Positions 33,522 to 41,189 of a stretch of 64,000 nt of DNA are shown piece by piece. The stretch comes from Bradyrhizobium sp. CCGUVB4N (lineage in GTDB: Bacteria > Pseudomonadota > Alphaproteobacteria > Rhizobiales > Xanthobacteraceae). The position numbers and the translations under genes were made by a program. Location of the stretch: assembly GCF_024199945.1 (NCBI RefSeq), contig NZ_JANADP010000001.1, positions 3,038,001 through 3,102,000 on the forward strand, read 5' to 3'. A model generated the notes under the pieces. That model made no database searches. It saw only the letters and a list, made by a program, of their open reading frames with translations, and had not been told where the DNA came from. Position 1 is the stretch's first letter. Each line of letters begins with the position of its first letter.

Positions 33522-33755
33522 ATGAAGCTAAGGATCGCAACCGCAGCATTGATGATTGCTGCGTTTTCCCTGCCGGCGTTCGCTGCCGACGAGTTTTACG
33601 TCGTGCAGGACGTCAAGACCAAGAAGTGCACCGTCGTCGACAAGAAGCCGATGGACACGTCGATGACCGTCGTCAGTCCCTCGGGCACGATCTACAAGTC
33701 GCGCACCGAGGCCGAGAGCGGCATGAAGACCGTCAAGGTCTGCACGTCAAACTGA
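33522..33755 (+). CDS. small exported protein of unknown function
   Basis: A 77-residue protein: signal peptide MKLRIATAALMIAAFSLPAFAA, then a compact body of about 55 residues (DEFYVVQDVKTKKCTVVDKKP...VKVCTSN) with two Cys that may form a disulphide in the periplasm. ATG preceded by AGGAGGAG. An EcfG-type promoter upstream suggests induction by general stress. A 26-residue membrane protein follows 12 bp later. Common in Bradyrhizobium-like genomes as a hypothetical protein; no family name recalled. Confidence 0.8.
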   Translation: MKLRIATAALMIAAFSLPAFAADEFYVVQDVKTKKCTVVDKKPMDTSMTVVSPSGTIYKSRTEAESGMKTVKVCTSN

Positions 33756-33767
33756 GGAGGACGACAA

Positions 33768-33848
33768 ATGCCGGTTCTGATCTTGTGGGCCGTGCCGGCC
33801 GTGCTGGTTGTCGGCGGCGGCATCTATCTGATCGGCCACTTCCACTGA
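33768..33848 (+). CDS. 26-residue single-span membrane micro-protein
   Basis: Reads MPVLILWAVPAVLVVGGGIY and ends LIGHFH: almost entirely one membrane span with a short His-containing tail. ATG has GAGGAG 8 bases upstream, 12 bp after the preceding stop, so it is likely translated from the same EcfG-driven mRNA. Supported by ribosome site, position and protein character only. Confidence 0.6.
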   Translation: MPVLILWAVPAVLVVGGGIYLIGHFH

Positions 33849-33860
33849 ACCAAAACGAAC

Positions 33861-33946
33861 GTCATGGCCGGGCTTGTCCCGGCCATCCACGCCTTGGCTT
33901 AGCTGCGCGAAGAACGTGGATGTTCGGGACAAGCCCGGGCATGACG
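33861..33946. repeat. Intergenic inverted repeat, type B (copy 2)
   Basis: Same layout as 13350-13437: GTCATGGCCGGGCTTGTCCC, then GGCCATCCACGCC, a variable centre, and the reverse arm GTGGATGTTCGGGACAAGCC and CGGGCATGACGAC. Outer arms are near-perfect inverted copies. It separates the micro-protein gene from the convergent beta-lactamase-fold gene. Confidence 0.85.
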
Positions 33947-33973
33947 ACCTTTCGTGAATAGTTGTCAGGAACG

Positions 33974-35248
33974 TCAGAGATTGCTCTCGGTGATCGCGGC
34001 GTAGACCATGCTGCGCAGCTCACGGCGGAGCGGGTAGGCGCTCGACGGCAGCACCTGCGTCATGAAGATCGTGATCAGCTCTTCGGCCGGGTCGATCCAG
34101 AACGAGGTCGTGGCGGCGCCGCCCCAATTATATTCGCCGGGGCTGCCGGCAATCAGCGTCTCCGCCGGGCGCATTGTCACGGCAAAACCGAGACCGAAGC
34201 CGATGCCGTTGTAGCTTGCCTCGGAGAACAGCGAGCGCGACATTTCCGGCAGCGACTGTCCGCCTGGAATGTGATTGCTCGTCATCAGCGCCAGCGTCTT
34301 CGGTCCGATCAGGCGCACGCCGCCAAGCTCGCCGCCGTTCAGCAGCGCACGGCAGAAGGTGAGGTAGTCTGCCATCGTCGAGCACAGCCCGCCGCCGCCG
34401 GAGATGAGGGAAGGCGGTGACAGGAACGAGCTCTTGGTCGGGTCGTCCTGGAGCGTCAGGCCCTCGCGGCGCTGGCCGGCGTGGAAGGTGAATCCGCCGG
34501 CGGGATCGGCGTTGTAGCAGGCGGCGAAGCGGTGCGCCTTCGAGGCCGGCACGTAGAAATCGGTATCGGTCATGCCGAGCGGATCGAGGATGCGTTGCTT
34601 CAGGAACTGCTCGAAGGGCATCCCTGAGATCTTGCCGACGAGATAGCCGATCACGTCGGTCGAGACCGAGTAGTTCCAGGACTCACCCGGCGAGAACTCC
34701 AGCGGGATTTTGGCGAGGCTCTCGATCATGCCCTGGAGCGTGCCTGACTTCTCGACTTCGCCGATTTTCTCGGCGCGATAGGCCGCATCGACATTGGAGC
34801 GTTGCTGGAAGCCGTAAGTCAGCCCCGAGGTGTGGCGCAGGAGGTCGACGATCAGCATCGGCCGGGCCGGTGGCCGGGTCAGGAAGTTCGGCGAAGTGCC
34901 GGCGACGAACACGCCGAGATTCTTCCATTCGGGAATATATTTCGCAACGGGCTCGTCGATCGCGACCAGGCCTTCCTCGACCAGCATCATGAAGGCGACG
35001 CTGGTGAGCGGCTTGGTCATGGAATAGATGCGGTAGATGGTGTCGTCCTTGACCGGCACCTTGCGCTCGACATCGGCAAGGCCCTGCAGCGAACTGTGGG
35101 CGATCTTGCCGCGGCGGTAGACGAGCAGATGCGTGCCCGGGAAGCGGCCGGCGTCAATATAACGGTTCTTCAGATGGGCATCGACGCGGTCGAGCGCGGC
35201 CTTGGACATGCCCACGGATTCGGGCGAGGCGGGGGTAGGGGCGAGCAT
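33974..35248 (-). CDS. beta-lactamase-fold serine hydrolase (class C/esterase type)
   Basis: A 424-residue penicillin-binding-fold hydrolase. The catalytic SxxK is SMTK (Ser76, Lys79 from ATG 35248), the second motif is NYSVST near residue 190 (Tyr), and the third resembles WGG in EYNWGGAAT. These fit the EstB/class C-like carboxylesterases rather than true beta-lactamases; no signal peptide is seen. I start at ATG 35248, after GGAGGA; the longer frame to 35476 runs into the divergent promoter of the dioxygenase. It may hydrolyse an ester or amide in the aromatic region, but that is a guess. Confidence 0.88.
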   Translation of the reverse strand: MLAPTPASPESVGMSKAALDRVDAHLKNRYIDAGRFPGTHLLVYRRGKIAHSSLQGLADVERKVPVKDDTIYRIYSMTKPLTSVAFMMLVEEGLVAIDEPVAKYIPEWKNLGVFVAGTSPNFLTRPPARPMLIVDLLRHTSGLTYGFQQRSNVDAAYRAEKIGEVEKSGTLQGMIESLAKIPLEFSPGESWNYSVSTDVIGYLVGKISGMPFEQFLKQRILDPLGMTDTDFYVPASKAHRFAACYNADPAGGFTFHAGQRREGLTLQDDPTKSSFLSPPSLISGGGGLCSTMADYLTFCRALLNGGELGGVRLIGPKTLALMTSNHIPGGQSLPEMSRSLFSEASYNGIGFGLGFAVTMRPAETLIAGSPGEYNWGGAATTSFWIDPAEELITIFMTQVLPSSAYPLRRELRSMVYAAITESNL

Positions 35249-35417
35249 CGGTTCCTCCGGGCAGTTTTGTCGGCAAGTTGATAGCCGAAATGACGCCCTC
35301 ATTCCAAGCGGGTCGCGCTTGGCCCGGCGGTTGGTGTAGGCTCCAGTCTGGAACGCCTCCAGGGAGCCCCCAAGGATCTCTTGTGGGCCAACGAGAAAAG
35401 CCAAGGGCAAACGCACC

Positions 35418-36335
35418 ATGACCCAGTTCAACGAGACCGAACTCACCGAAGCGGTCGTCAAAAGCTTCGACAACACGCCAAACCCGCGTGCGAAATTCCT
35501 GCTCCAGGAATTGGTGAGGTCGCTGCACGATTACGTGAGTAAGACCGGTCTCACCTTCGAGGAGTGGGAATACGCCATCGATTTCCTGACCCGCACCGGC
35601 CAGAAATGCACCGACACCCGCCAGGAGTTCATCCTGCTCTCCGACGTGCTCGGCGTCTCCATGCTGGTCGATGCCGTCAACCACCGCGACCGCGATGGTG
35701 CGACCCAGACCACCGTGCTCGGCCCGTTCTATGTCGGCGAGCACAAGATCACCGCCCACGGAACCGATATCTCGCCGAACAATCTCACGGGCGAACGGAT
35801 GTTCGTGCAGAGTCGCGTCACCGATCTCGAGGGCAAGCCGCTCGCGAATGTCCCCGTCGACGTCTGGCATGCCGACGATGACGGCTTCTACGATTCACAG
35901 AAGGCGAACTATGACGAGGTCGGTGCCTCGGCGCGGGCGCGCTTCATCACCGATGCCGACGGCCGCTTCTTCTTCCGCACGATTCTGCCGTGCAGCTATC
36001 CGATCCCGACGGACGGCCCGGTCGGCGAGATGATCGTGCAGACCAAGCGCCACCCGATGCGGCCGGCGCATGTGCACTTCCTGGTCAACGCCAAGGGCTA
36101 CGAGCCGCTGATCACCCACGTCTTCATGGACGGCGACAAATATCTCGATTCCGACGTGGTGTTCGGGGTCAAGGACGACCTGGTCGCCAAGGTTGAGCCC
36201 CGCAACGACCGCGAGATGCCCGACGGCACCAAGGCGAGCGGGCAGTGGCACCTGATGACCTATGAATTCCACCTCAAGCCGGGCGGCGGGATCGCGCCGA
36301 AGCCGCTGGGGACGAAGGCGGCCGAGCCGGCCTGA
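35418..36335 (+). CDS. intradiol ring-cleavage dioxygenase (hydroxyquinol/catechol 1,2-type)
   Basis: A 305-residue non-haem Fe(III) dioxygenase that splits a catechol-type ring between the two hydroxyls. Iron ligands visible: Tyr158 in GFYDSQ, Tyr194 in CSYPIP, His218 and His220 in RPAHVHF. The N-terminal helical dimerisation domain (LLQELVRSLHDYV...) is the catechol 1,2-dioxygenase type. RPAHVHF and the shorter C-terminus favour hydroxyquinol 1,2-dioxygenase, the ring-opening step that would follow resorcinol hydroxylation after gamma-resorcylate decarboxylation. No maleylacetate reductase is in the window. Divergent from the hydrolase gene; 15 bp from the convergent PP2C-kinase stop. Confidence 0.87.
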   Translation: MTQFNETELTEAVVKSFDNTPNPRAKFLLQELVRSLHDYVSKTGLTFEEWEYAIDFLTRTGQKCTDTRQEFILLSDVLGVSMLVDAVNHRDRDGATQTTVLGPFYVGEHKITAHGTDISPNNLTGERMFVQSRVTDLEGKPLANVPVDVWHADDDGFYDSQKANYDEVGASARARFITDADGRFFFRTILPCSYPIPTDGPVGEMIVQTKRHPMRPAHVHFLVNAKGYEPLITHVFMDGDKYLDSDVVFGVKDDLVAKVEPRNDREMPDGTKASGQWHLMTYEFHLKPGGGIAPKPLGTKAAEPA

Positions 36336-36350
36336 CCGGAACCGGCCCTA

Positions 36351-38084
36351 CTAGCGCGCGTGCAGCGCAGCGAGCAGGGCCACGACGGCGCAGGCCAGGA
36401 TCACGGTGGTGAGCTTCCAGAACAGCAGCGGATTGCGCTCGAGCAGGGGCGTCGTCCGTGTGCTGAGATAGGCCGGATTGGGGTTCCGGAGCTCATAGGC
36501 GAATTCGGACAGGTCCTCGTGGCGCTTGTTCGGATCGGGATGCAGCGCCTTTCGAAGCGCACCGTCGATCCAGACGGGGACGGCCCGGTCATCGTGGCCG
36601 GCCGGACGATATCGGAGTTTCCATGCGTCCGATCGCCCCCTGATGCGGGCGACCTGGGCGCCATAGGGCAGGCTGCCAGTCAGCATCTGGTAGCAGATGG
36701 TCGCCAGCGAGAACATGTCCGAGCGCGGCGAGCCGCCCTCGCCGAGAAAATATTCAGGCGCCGTGTACTGCACCGTGCCGAGGATTTCGGCATCAGCCGG
36801 ATTTGCCGCCGCCTCGACGATTCCGGCGACCTTGACTGCTCCGAAGTCGATGATCTTCGCGGTGCCGGTCTTGTCGATCAGGACGTTGTCGGGTCTCAGA
36901 TCCTGGTGCAGCATCTCCATGCGGTGGAAGGCGCGCAGGCCCGCAGCGATCTGGTCCACGATGTCGCGGACGGTCTCAAGATCGGGACGCGGATTGTCCA
37001 GCATCCATTGCCTCAGCGTCTGCCCCTCGATGAATTCGGTTGCGACATAGAGATAGTTGCGCCGCTTGGACCGCGAGCGCGGCTTCAGGACGTGGGGGCT
37101 GTCGATCCTGCGCGCGATCCACTCCTCCATCAGGAAACGCTTCAGATAGCCCGGATCGTCGCGAAGAGCGATCGAGGGGATCTTCAATGCGACCATCTCT
37201 TCGGTCTCGGTGTCGACCGCAAGATAGATGTGGCTCCGGCTGCTCGCGTGCACCTCCCGGATGATTCTGTAGCCGTCGAACAACGCTCTCGGCTCCGGGA
37301 GTGGGGGGAGTGGCAGTTCGTGTGTGCCGTCGAAAAAGTCGGATGTCGCGGTCTGCGGCAACTCGTCGATGCGCAGGATCTGGACTGTGATGTTGTCGTC
37401 GCTGCCGCGCCGGTAAGCCTCCTCGGCGATGGCTTGGGCTGCTGCATCGAGATCGGCGGCGTGCGCGGCGAGCGTACCGGTGATGAAGCGATGGTCGACG
37501 AACTCGTAGGCGCCATCGGTTGCCAGCAGGAAGATGTCGCCTTGCGCGACTTGCAGCGCCTGGTAGTCGATCTCGATCTGCGGATTGATCCCGAGCGCGC
37601 GGCCAAGATAAGTCTGCTCCGGCGACACGATGATCCGGTGATCCTCGGTGAGCTGTTCGAGGGCCTTGCCGGCGACGCGGTAAATCCGGCAATCGCCGAC
37701 GTGGAAGATGTGGGCCATGGTCGATTTGACGACCATGGCCGTGAAGGTGCAGACGTAACCCTTGTCGCGATCATAAGCGTATCGGCTGCGCCGCGTTTCC
37801 GCGTGCAGCCAAGAGTTCGTCGCTTCCAGAACGCGACGCGCCGACGTTTTCACCGTCCAGGATTCGGAAGTGCAGTAATAGTCGGTCAGGAAGCTTTTGA
37901 CCGCCGACTCGCTCGCGACCTGGCTCACGGCGCTGCTGGAGATGCCGTCGGCGAGGACGACGGCGATGCCCTTCAGGCTCAGCAGCGGCTCGGCCGGGAC
38001 GAGCGCGCCGTGAAAGTCCTGGTTGACCGGCTTGCGTCCCTTGTCGGAGTGCTGCCCGATCGAAATTCGCAAGCCTCGGCCCAT
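36351..38084 (-). CDS. bifunctional PP2C phosphatase / Ser-Thr protein kinase
   Basis: A 577-residue fusion (start ATG 38084; TTG/GTG just upstream are possible). Residues about 1-245 form a PP2C phosphatase (NQDFHGA, VLADGISS, FHVGDCRIYR, LLATDGAYEF, GSDDNITV, all metal-site motifs). Residues about 265-520 form a kinase: VALKIPS (Lys), HQDLRPDN (catalytic Asp; HRD Arg is Gln and the usual Lys is Arg), DFGAVK. One span at about 550-572 anchors the C-terminus. The same fusion occurs beside nitrate-assimilation genes in Pseudomonas (PA1782 type). Here it follows the nitrite/formate channel, likely one operon, so it may sense or gate nitrogen-oxide uptake. Confidence 0.9.
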   Translation of the reverse strand: MGRGLRISIGQHSDKGRKPVNQDFHGALVPAEPLLSLKGIAVVLADGISSSAVSQVASESAVKSFLTDYYCTSESWTVKTSARRVLEATNSWLHAETRRSRYAYDRDKGYVCTFTAMVVKSTMAHIFHVGDCRIYRVAGKALEQLTEDHRIIVSPEQTYLGRALGINPQIEIDYQALQVAQGDIFLLATDGAYEFVDHRFITGTLAAHAADLDAAAQAIAEEAYRRGSDDNITVQILRIDELPQTATSDFFDGTHELPLPPLPEPRALFDGYRIIREVHASSRSHIYLAVDTETEEMVALKIPSIALRDDPGYLKRFLMEEWIARRIDSPHVLKPRSRSKRRNYLYVATEFIEGQTLRQWMLDNPRPDLETVRDIVDQIAAGLRAFHRMEMLHQDLRPDNVLIDKTGTAKIIDFGAVKVAGIVEAAANPADAEILGTVQYTAPEYFLGEGGSPRSDMFSLATICYQMLTGSLPYGAQVARIRGRSDAWKLRYRPAGHDDRAVPVWIDGALRKALHPDPNKRHEDLSEFAYELRNPNPAYLSTRTTPLLERNPLLFWKLTTVILACAVVALLAALHAR

Positions 38085-38163
38085 CCTCGCCACCAATGCA
38101 AAGGGAGCTTCACCTTAGCAGGCAAAGCTCCCCCTCAGACAAGGCTCCCTCGTCGATGCCCAA

Positions 38164-39003
38164 TCAGGCCGCAGCGCGGGTCGACGCGTTGGCTGCCGGC
38201 TGGCGCTTCGGCTTCGTCAGCACGTGCGTCGTGTAGAGCGTCAGTCCGGTGAAGGCGAGGCCGCCGACCAGGTTGCCCAGCACGGTCGGGATCTCGTTCC
38301 AGATGAAATAGTCCATGATCGAGAATTTGGCGTGGAGCATCAGCCCCGACGGGAACAGGAACATGTTCACGACCGAATGCTCGAACACCATGTAGAAGAA
38401 CACCAGGATCGGCATCCACATCGCGATCACCTTGCCCGGGACCGTGGTGGAGATCATTGCGCCGACGACGCCGGTCGAGACCATCCAGTTGCAGAGCATG
38501 CCGCGAATGAACAGCGTCGCCATGCCGGCCGCACCGTGCGCCGCGTAACCCAGCGTACGGCCCTCACCGATGTTTCCGATGGCTGCGCCGACCTTGTCGG
38601 GATCCTGGGTGAAACCGAACGTCGTGACGAAGGCCATCATGAAGGCCACCGTGAGCGCCCCGCCGAAATTGCCGATGAACACGAGACCCCAATTGCGCAA
38701 CACGCCGCCGAGCGTGACGCCGGGCCGCTTGTCGATCAGCGCGAGCGGGGCGAGCACGAAGACGCCGGTCAACAGGTCGAAGCCCAGCAGATAGAGCATC
38801 GAGAATCCGACCGGGAACAGCAGGGCGCCGACGATCGGCTGGCCGGTATTGACGTTGATGGTGACGGCGAACCAGGCGGCGAGCGCCAGGATGGCGCCGG
38901 CCATATAGGCGCGGATGACTGTATCCCGGGTGGACATGAAGATCTTGGATTCGCCTGCATCCACCATCTTGGTGACGAATTCCGAAGGCGCGAGATACGA
39001 CAT
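38164..39003 (-). CDS. formate/nitrite transporter (FNT) family channel
   Basis: A 279-residue FNT pentameric channel protein with six membrane spans, the N-terminal helix YLAPSEFVTKMVDAG, the loop signature GNFGGAL, and GMLCNWMVSTGVV, the usual FNT hallmark. It is expected to move nitrite (or formate) across the inner membrane. ATG 39003 with AGGGAGC upstream; the longer frame to 39120 is in the leader. Transcribed leftward from a sigma-54-like promoter, with the PP2C-kinase downstream. Opposite it is narK, so uptake of nitrate and of nitrite or its export may be controlled together. Confidence 0.92.
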   Translation of the reverse strand: MSYLAPSEFVTKMVDAGESKIFMSTRDTVIRAYMAGAILALAAWFAVTINVNTGQPIVGALLFPVGFSMLYLLGFDLLTGVFVLAPLALIDKRPGVTLGGVLRNWGLVFIGNFGGALTVAFMMAFVTTFGFTQDPDKVGAAIGNIGEGRTLGYAAHGAAGMATLFIRGMLCNWMVSTGVVGAMISTTVPGKVIAMWMPILVFFYMVFEHSVVNMFLFPSGLMLHAKFSIMDYFIWNEIPTVLGNLVGGLAFTGLTLYTTHVLTKPKRQPAANASTRAAA

Positions 39004-39209
39004 TGCAGCTCCCTTGCTCCTGTGATCGAGCCGGCCTGTGCCGGATCGACGGTTCTGGCAAACCAGTGAGCTTTCGCGTCCCGTAGAACGGTGTGCGTAC
39101 CGGTGAAGGACCATGCGCAAAGGGACAGCGTCACGATGACCGCGCGTTAGCGGACCAGCGAACAGGCTTCCCAGTGGCCTTCGGTGGCTCGACGCTCCGG
39201 CTCACTGTC

Positions 39210-39223
39210 AGTCATCGTTGACT
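39210..39223 (-). promoter_or_regulatory. ANTAR-type hexaloop hairpin in the leader of the FNT operon
   Basis: On the minus strand: AGTC, hexaloop AACGAT, GACT. A 4-5 bp stem with A at loop position 1 and G at position 4, the ANTAR-RNA pattern. It begins within a few bases of the transcription start predicted from the sigma-54-like promoter at 39236-39252. Confidence 0.45.
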
Positions 39224-39235
39224 AGGCAGAATGGA

Positions 39236-39252
39236 AGCAATCGATGTGCCAG
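39236..39252 (-). promoter_or_regulatory. sigma-54-like promoter for the FNT-kinase operon
   Basis: On the minus strand CTGGCACATCGATTGC: TGGCAC, N5, TTGC with GG-N10-GC spacing, a full -24/-12 match. The start is expected near 39225, about 220 bp before the ATG at 39003. Confidence 0.65.
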
Positions 39253-39382
39253 ACGATCTGGCCTGACAGGCTGCCTTTCGAAGGAGATTTGCCCGCTCTG
39301 GACGTGAGATAGCCTCCAGGCGCAGGTCGCATCCGGCATCTGTCGAGATCGGCTGCCGCGAAAACGGGCTCATGCCCAACGC

Positions 39383-39397
39383 TTGTGCGACGCACAA
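39383..39397. promoter_or_regulatory. perfect 15-bp palindrome TTGTGCG-A-CGCACAA
   Basis: Arms of seven bases around a single central A, in the middle of the divergent nitrate control region. Too compact for an NtrC site of the usual TGCACC-N5-GGTGCA type; perhaps the site of an unlinked regulator. Confidence 0.5.
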
Positions 39398-39460
39398 TCA
39401 ACGGGCGAATCCGCATTCAAGAAATGAGCGGTTCGCAAGTTTTTGATGCAATTATGGGCG

Positions 39461-39477
39461 TGATTAAATTTTAATCA
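39461..39477. promoter_or_regulatory. perfect 17-bp AT-rich palindrome TGATTAAA-T-TTTAATCA
   Basis: Eight-base arms around one T, about 60 bp upstream of the narK -24/-12 element, where an enhancer-binding protein or IHF would sit. Not an FNR/FixK box (spacing differs). Confidence 0.5.
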
Positions 39478-39524
39478 TATCGTCCAAGCCATTTGAATCG
39501 CTGGTGTTTTTACTACAGACCGAT

Positions 39525-39541
39525 TTGGCACGGAGCTTGAA
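39525..39541 (+). promoter_or_regulatory. sigma-54-like promoter for the narK operon
   Basis: TTGGCACGGAGCTTGAA: TGGCACG, N4, TTGA, with GG and the -12 GA 10 bases apart. The only deviation is A for C in the final GC. The start is predicted near 39551, followed at once by the hexaloop hairpin at 39553. Confidence 0.6.
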
Positions 39542-39552
39542 TTAGAGCTTTC

Positions 39553-39570
39553 GACGCCATCGACGCCGTC
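39553..39570 (+). promoter_or_regulatory. ANTAR-type hexaloop hairpin in the narK leader
   Basis: GACGCC, hexaloop ATCGAC, GCCGTC: five pairs with one C-C mismatch, and A at loop position 1 and G at 4. A following segment GTCAACGA is shared with the FNT leader. Second hexaloop of the usual pair not found. Confidence 0.45.
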
Positions 39571-39591
39571 AACGAGCATCATTCAAATCGT

Positions 39592-39684
39592 GACACCGCC
39601 GAAAACGGGGGCTTCCCCGAGCGTGCATCTTTGCGCCTCCGCGTCCGTCGGTGTCCCGCTTCCTAGCGAAAGGGACTTTTTCCA
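39592..39684 (+). promoter_or_regulatory. attenuator-like fold overlapping the narK ribosome-binding site
   Basis: GACACCG (39592-39598) is fully complementary to CGGTGTC (39649-39655), enclosing a CGGGG-GCTT-CCCCG hairpin. The alternative fold uses GTCCC (39653-39657) with GGGAC (39672... 39676 is the end; arm 39672-39676), followed by five T, as a terminator hairpin. The two folds share GTC and exclude each other. The SD AAAGGGA is inside the 3' arm. Confidence 0.55.
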
Positions 39685-41067
39685 ATGAAGGAAGGCAATC
39701 CGACGTGGATTTCTGACTGGCGCCCCGAAGATGAGGCGTTCTGGAATGCGGGCGGCAAGGCCGTCGCCCGGCGTAACCTGATCTGGTCGATCGTGGCCGA
39801 GCATATCGGCTTTTCCGTCTGGCTGATCTGGAGCATCGTTGCGACCAAGCTGCCGCAGGCGGGGTTCCACTATTCGACCGACGAATTGTTCCAGCTCGTG
39901 GCCGTCCCCGGCCTGATCGGCGCTTTGATGCGCTTCCCCTATACGTTCGCGGTGACGACCTTCGGCGGTCGCAACTGGACCATCTTCAGCGCGGCGATCC
40001 TGTTTATCCCGACACTGTCGCTCGCCTATTTCGTGAGCCAGCCCGACACACCGTTCTGGCTGATGCTGCTGATCGCGTCGACCGCGGGCCTCGGCGGCGG
40101 CAATTTCGCCTCCAGCATGACCAACATCTCGTTCTTCTTCCCCGACCGGATGAAGGGCTCGGCGCTGGGTCTCAATGCCGCCGGCGGCAATATCGGCGTC
40201 TCCAGCGTGCAGCTCCTGACCCCGATCCTGATGACGCTCGGTGTCATCAATCTGTTCCAGGCAACGCCGGTCGGCGGCGTGTACTTGCAGAATGCCGGCT
40301 TGATGTGGGTGCTGCCGATCGCGATCGCGGTGTTCGGGGCGGTGTTCTTCATGAACAACCTCACCTCGGCCAAGTCGTCGATCAAGAACCAGCTTGCGAT
40401 CGTCAAGCGCAAGCACACCTGGATCATGGCTTTCATCTACATCGGAACGTTCGGCTCCTTCATCGGCTACTCGGCGGCGTTCCCGCTGCTGATCAAGACG
40501 CAGTTTCCGACGGTGACGATCTCGATTGCCTTCCTCGGTCCTCTGCTCGGTTCGCTCTCGCGTCCGTTCGGCGGCTGGCTCGCCGACAAGGTCGGCGGCT
40601 CCATCATCACGTTCTGGAATTTCCTCGCGATGGCGGCTGCGACGATCGGTGTGCTCTACTTCGTCGGGCAGAAGGATTTCACCGGCTTCCTGGCGATGTT
40701 CCTGATCCTGTTCCTGACGACGGGCATCGGCAACGGCTCCACCTACCGCATGATCCCTTCGATCTTCCGCGAGCAGAATTTGTTCAGGGTGCGCGGCAAG
40801 GGCGACGCGGCGCGTGCGGATGCGTTGAAGACGGCGAGCGTCGAGAGTGGCGCAGCAGTCGGCTTCATCGGCGCGGTCGGTGCCGTCGGCGGTTATCTGA
40901 TCCCGAGCAGCTTCGGCAAGTCGATCGCTGCGACCGGTGGTCCGTCGCTCGCGCTCGCCATCTTCCTCGCGTTCTACGCCGTCTGCCTCGGTTTGACCTG
41001 GTGGTTCTACCTGCGTCGCAGCCCGCAGGCTGAAGGCGCGCCAAGCCTCGCCGAAGCGCGAGTCTGA
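39685..41067 (+). CDS. narK: nitrate/nitrite transporter NarK
   Basis: A 460-residue MFS transporter of the nitrate/nitrite porter family with 12 spans. The nitrate signature in span 5, GGNFASSMTNISFFFPDRMKG, and its repeat in span 11, GIGNGSTYRMIPSIF, are both present. It imports nitrate (and may exchange nitrite). First gene of narK-bjgb-flp-nasC, known in B. diazoefficiens as a nitrate assimilation and NO-removal operon. ATG 39685 follows AAAGGGA, which lies inside a terminator-like hairpin. Confidence 0.95.
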   Translation: MKEGNPTWISDWRPEDEAFWNAGGKAVARRNLIWSIVAEHIGFSVWLIWSIVATKLPQAGFHYSTDELFQLVAVPGLIGALMRFPYTFAVTTFGGRNWTIFSAAILFIPTLSLAYFVSQPDTPFWLMLLIASTAGLGGGNFASSMTNISFFFPDRMKGSALGLNAAGGNIGVSSVQLLTPILMTLGVINLFQATPVGGVYLQNAGLMWVLPIAIAVFGAVFFMNNLTSAKSSIKNQLAIVKRKHTWIMAFIYIGTFGSFIGYSAAFPLLIKTQFPTVTISIAFLGPLLGSLSRPFGGWLADKVGGSIITFWNFLAMAAATIGVLYFVGQKDFTGFLAMFLILFLTTGIGNGSTYRMIPSIFREQNLFRVRGKGDAARADALKTASVESGAAVGFIGAVGAVGGYLIPSSFGKSIAATGGPSLALAIFLAFYAVCLGLTWWFYLRRSPQAEGAPSLAEARV

Positions 41068-41089
41068 CATCTGGCATGAAACACGCCTC

Positions 41090-41105
41090 TCCCCGTACGC
41101 GGGGA
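41090..41105 (+). repeat. short hairpin between narK and bjgb
   Basis: CCCCG, loop TACG, CGGGG (with an outer T-A pair), flanked by CTCTC and AAAGG. It resembles a clipped copy of the CCTCTCCCC...GGGGAGAGG palindromes common between Bradyrhizobium genes. Could process or partially end the operon mRNA. Confidence 0.5.
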
Positions 41106-41189
41106 AAGGTCTCTCTGATGACGTTTGACCCATGAACTTTTTCCGCAACGGCGCGGACAAAGGCAGACCGAAACAGACAGGAGAACATC

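Larger units (their letters stand above)
39004..39684. promoter_or_regulatory. divergent control region of the nitrate/nitrite genes (680 bp)
   Basis: No coding frame in this stretch looks real. It contains two outward-facing sigma-54-like promoters, two hexaloop hairpins near their predicted starts, an attenuator-like fold before narK, and two long perfect palindromes at 39383-39397 and 39461-39477, each listed separately. The arrangement fits NtrC/sigma-54 control with NasT (ANTAR) antitermination as known for other nitrate operons; the regulators themselves are outside the window. Confidence 0.7.

Noticed and set aside
36360-38252. 630-codon open frame on the plus strand
   Set aside because: Antisense to the phosphatase-kinase fusion, which has all its motifs; a shadow of high GC3.
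39383-39397. NtrC site for TTGTGCGACGCACAA
   Set aside because: The half-sites are too close for the usual NtrC arrangement; kept only as an unassigned palindrome.
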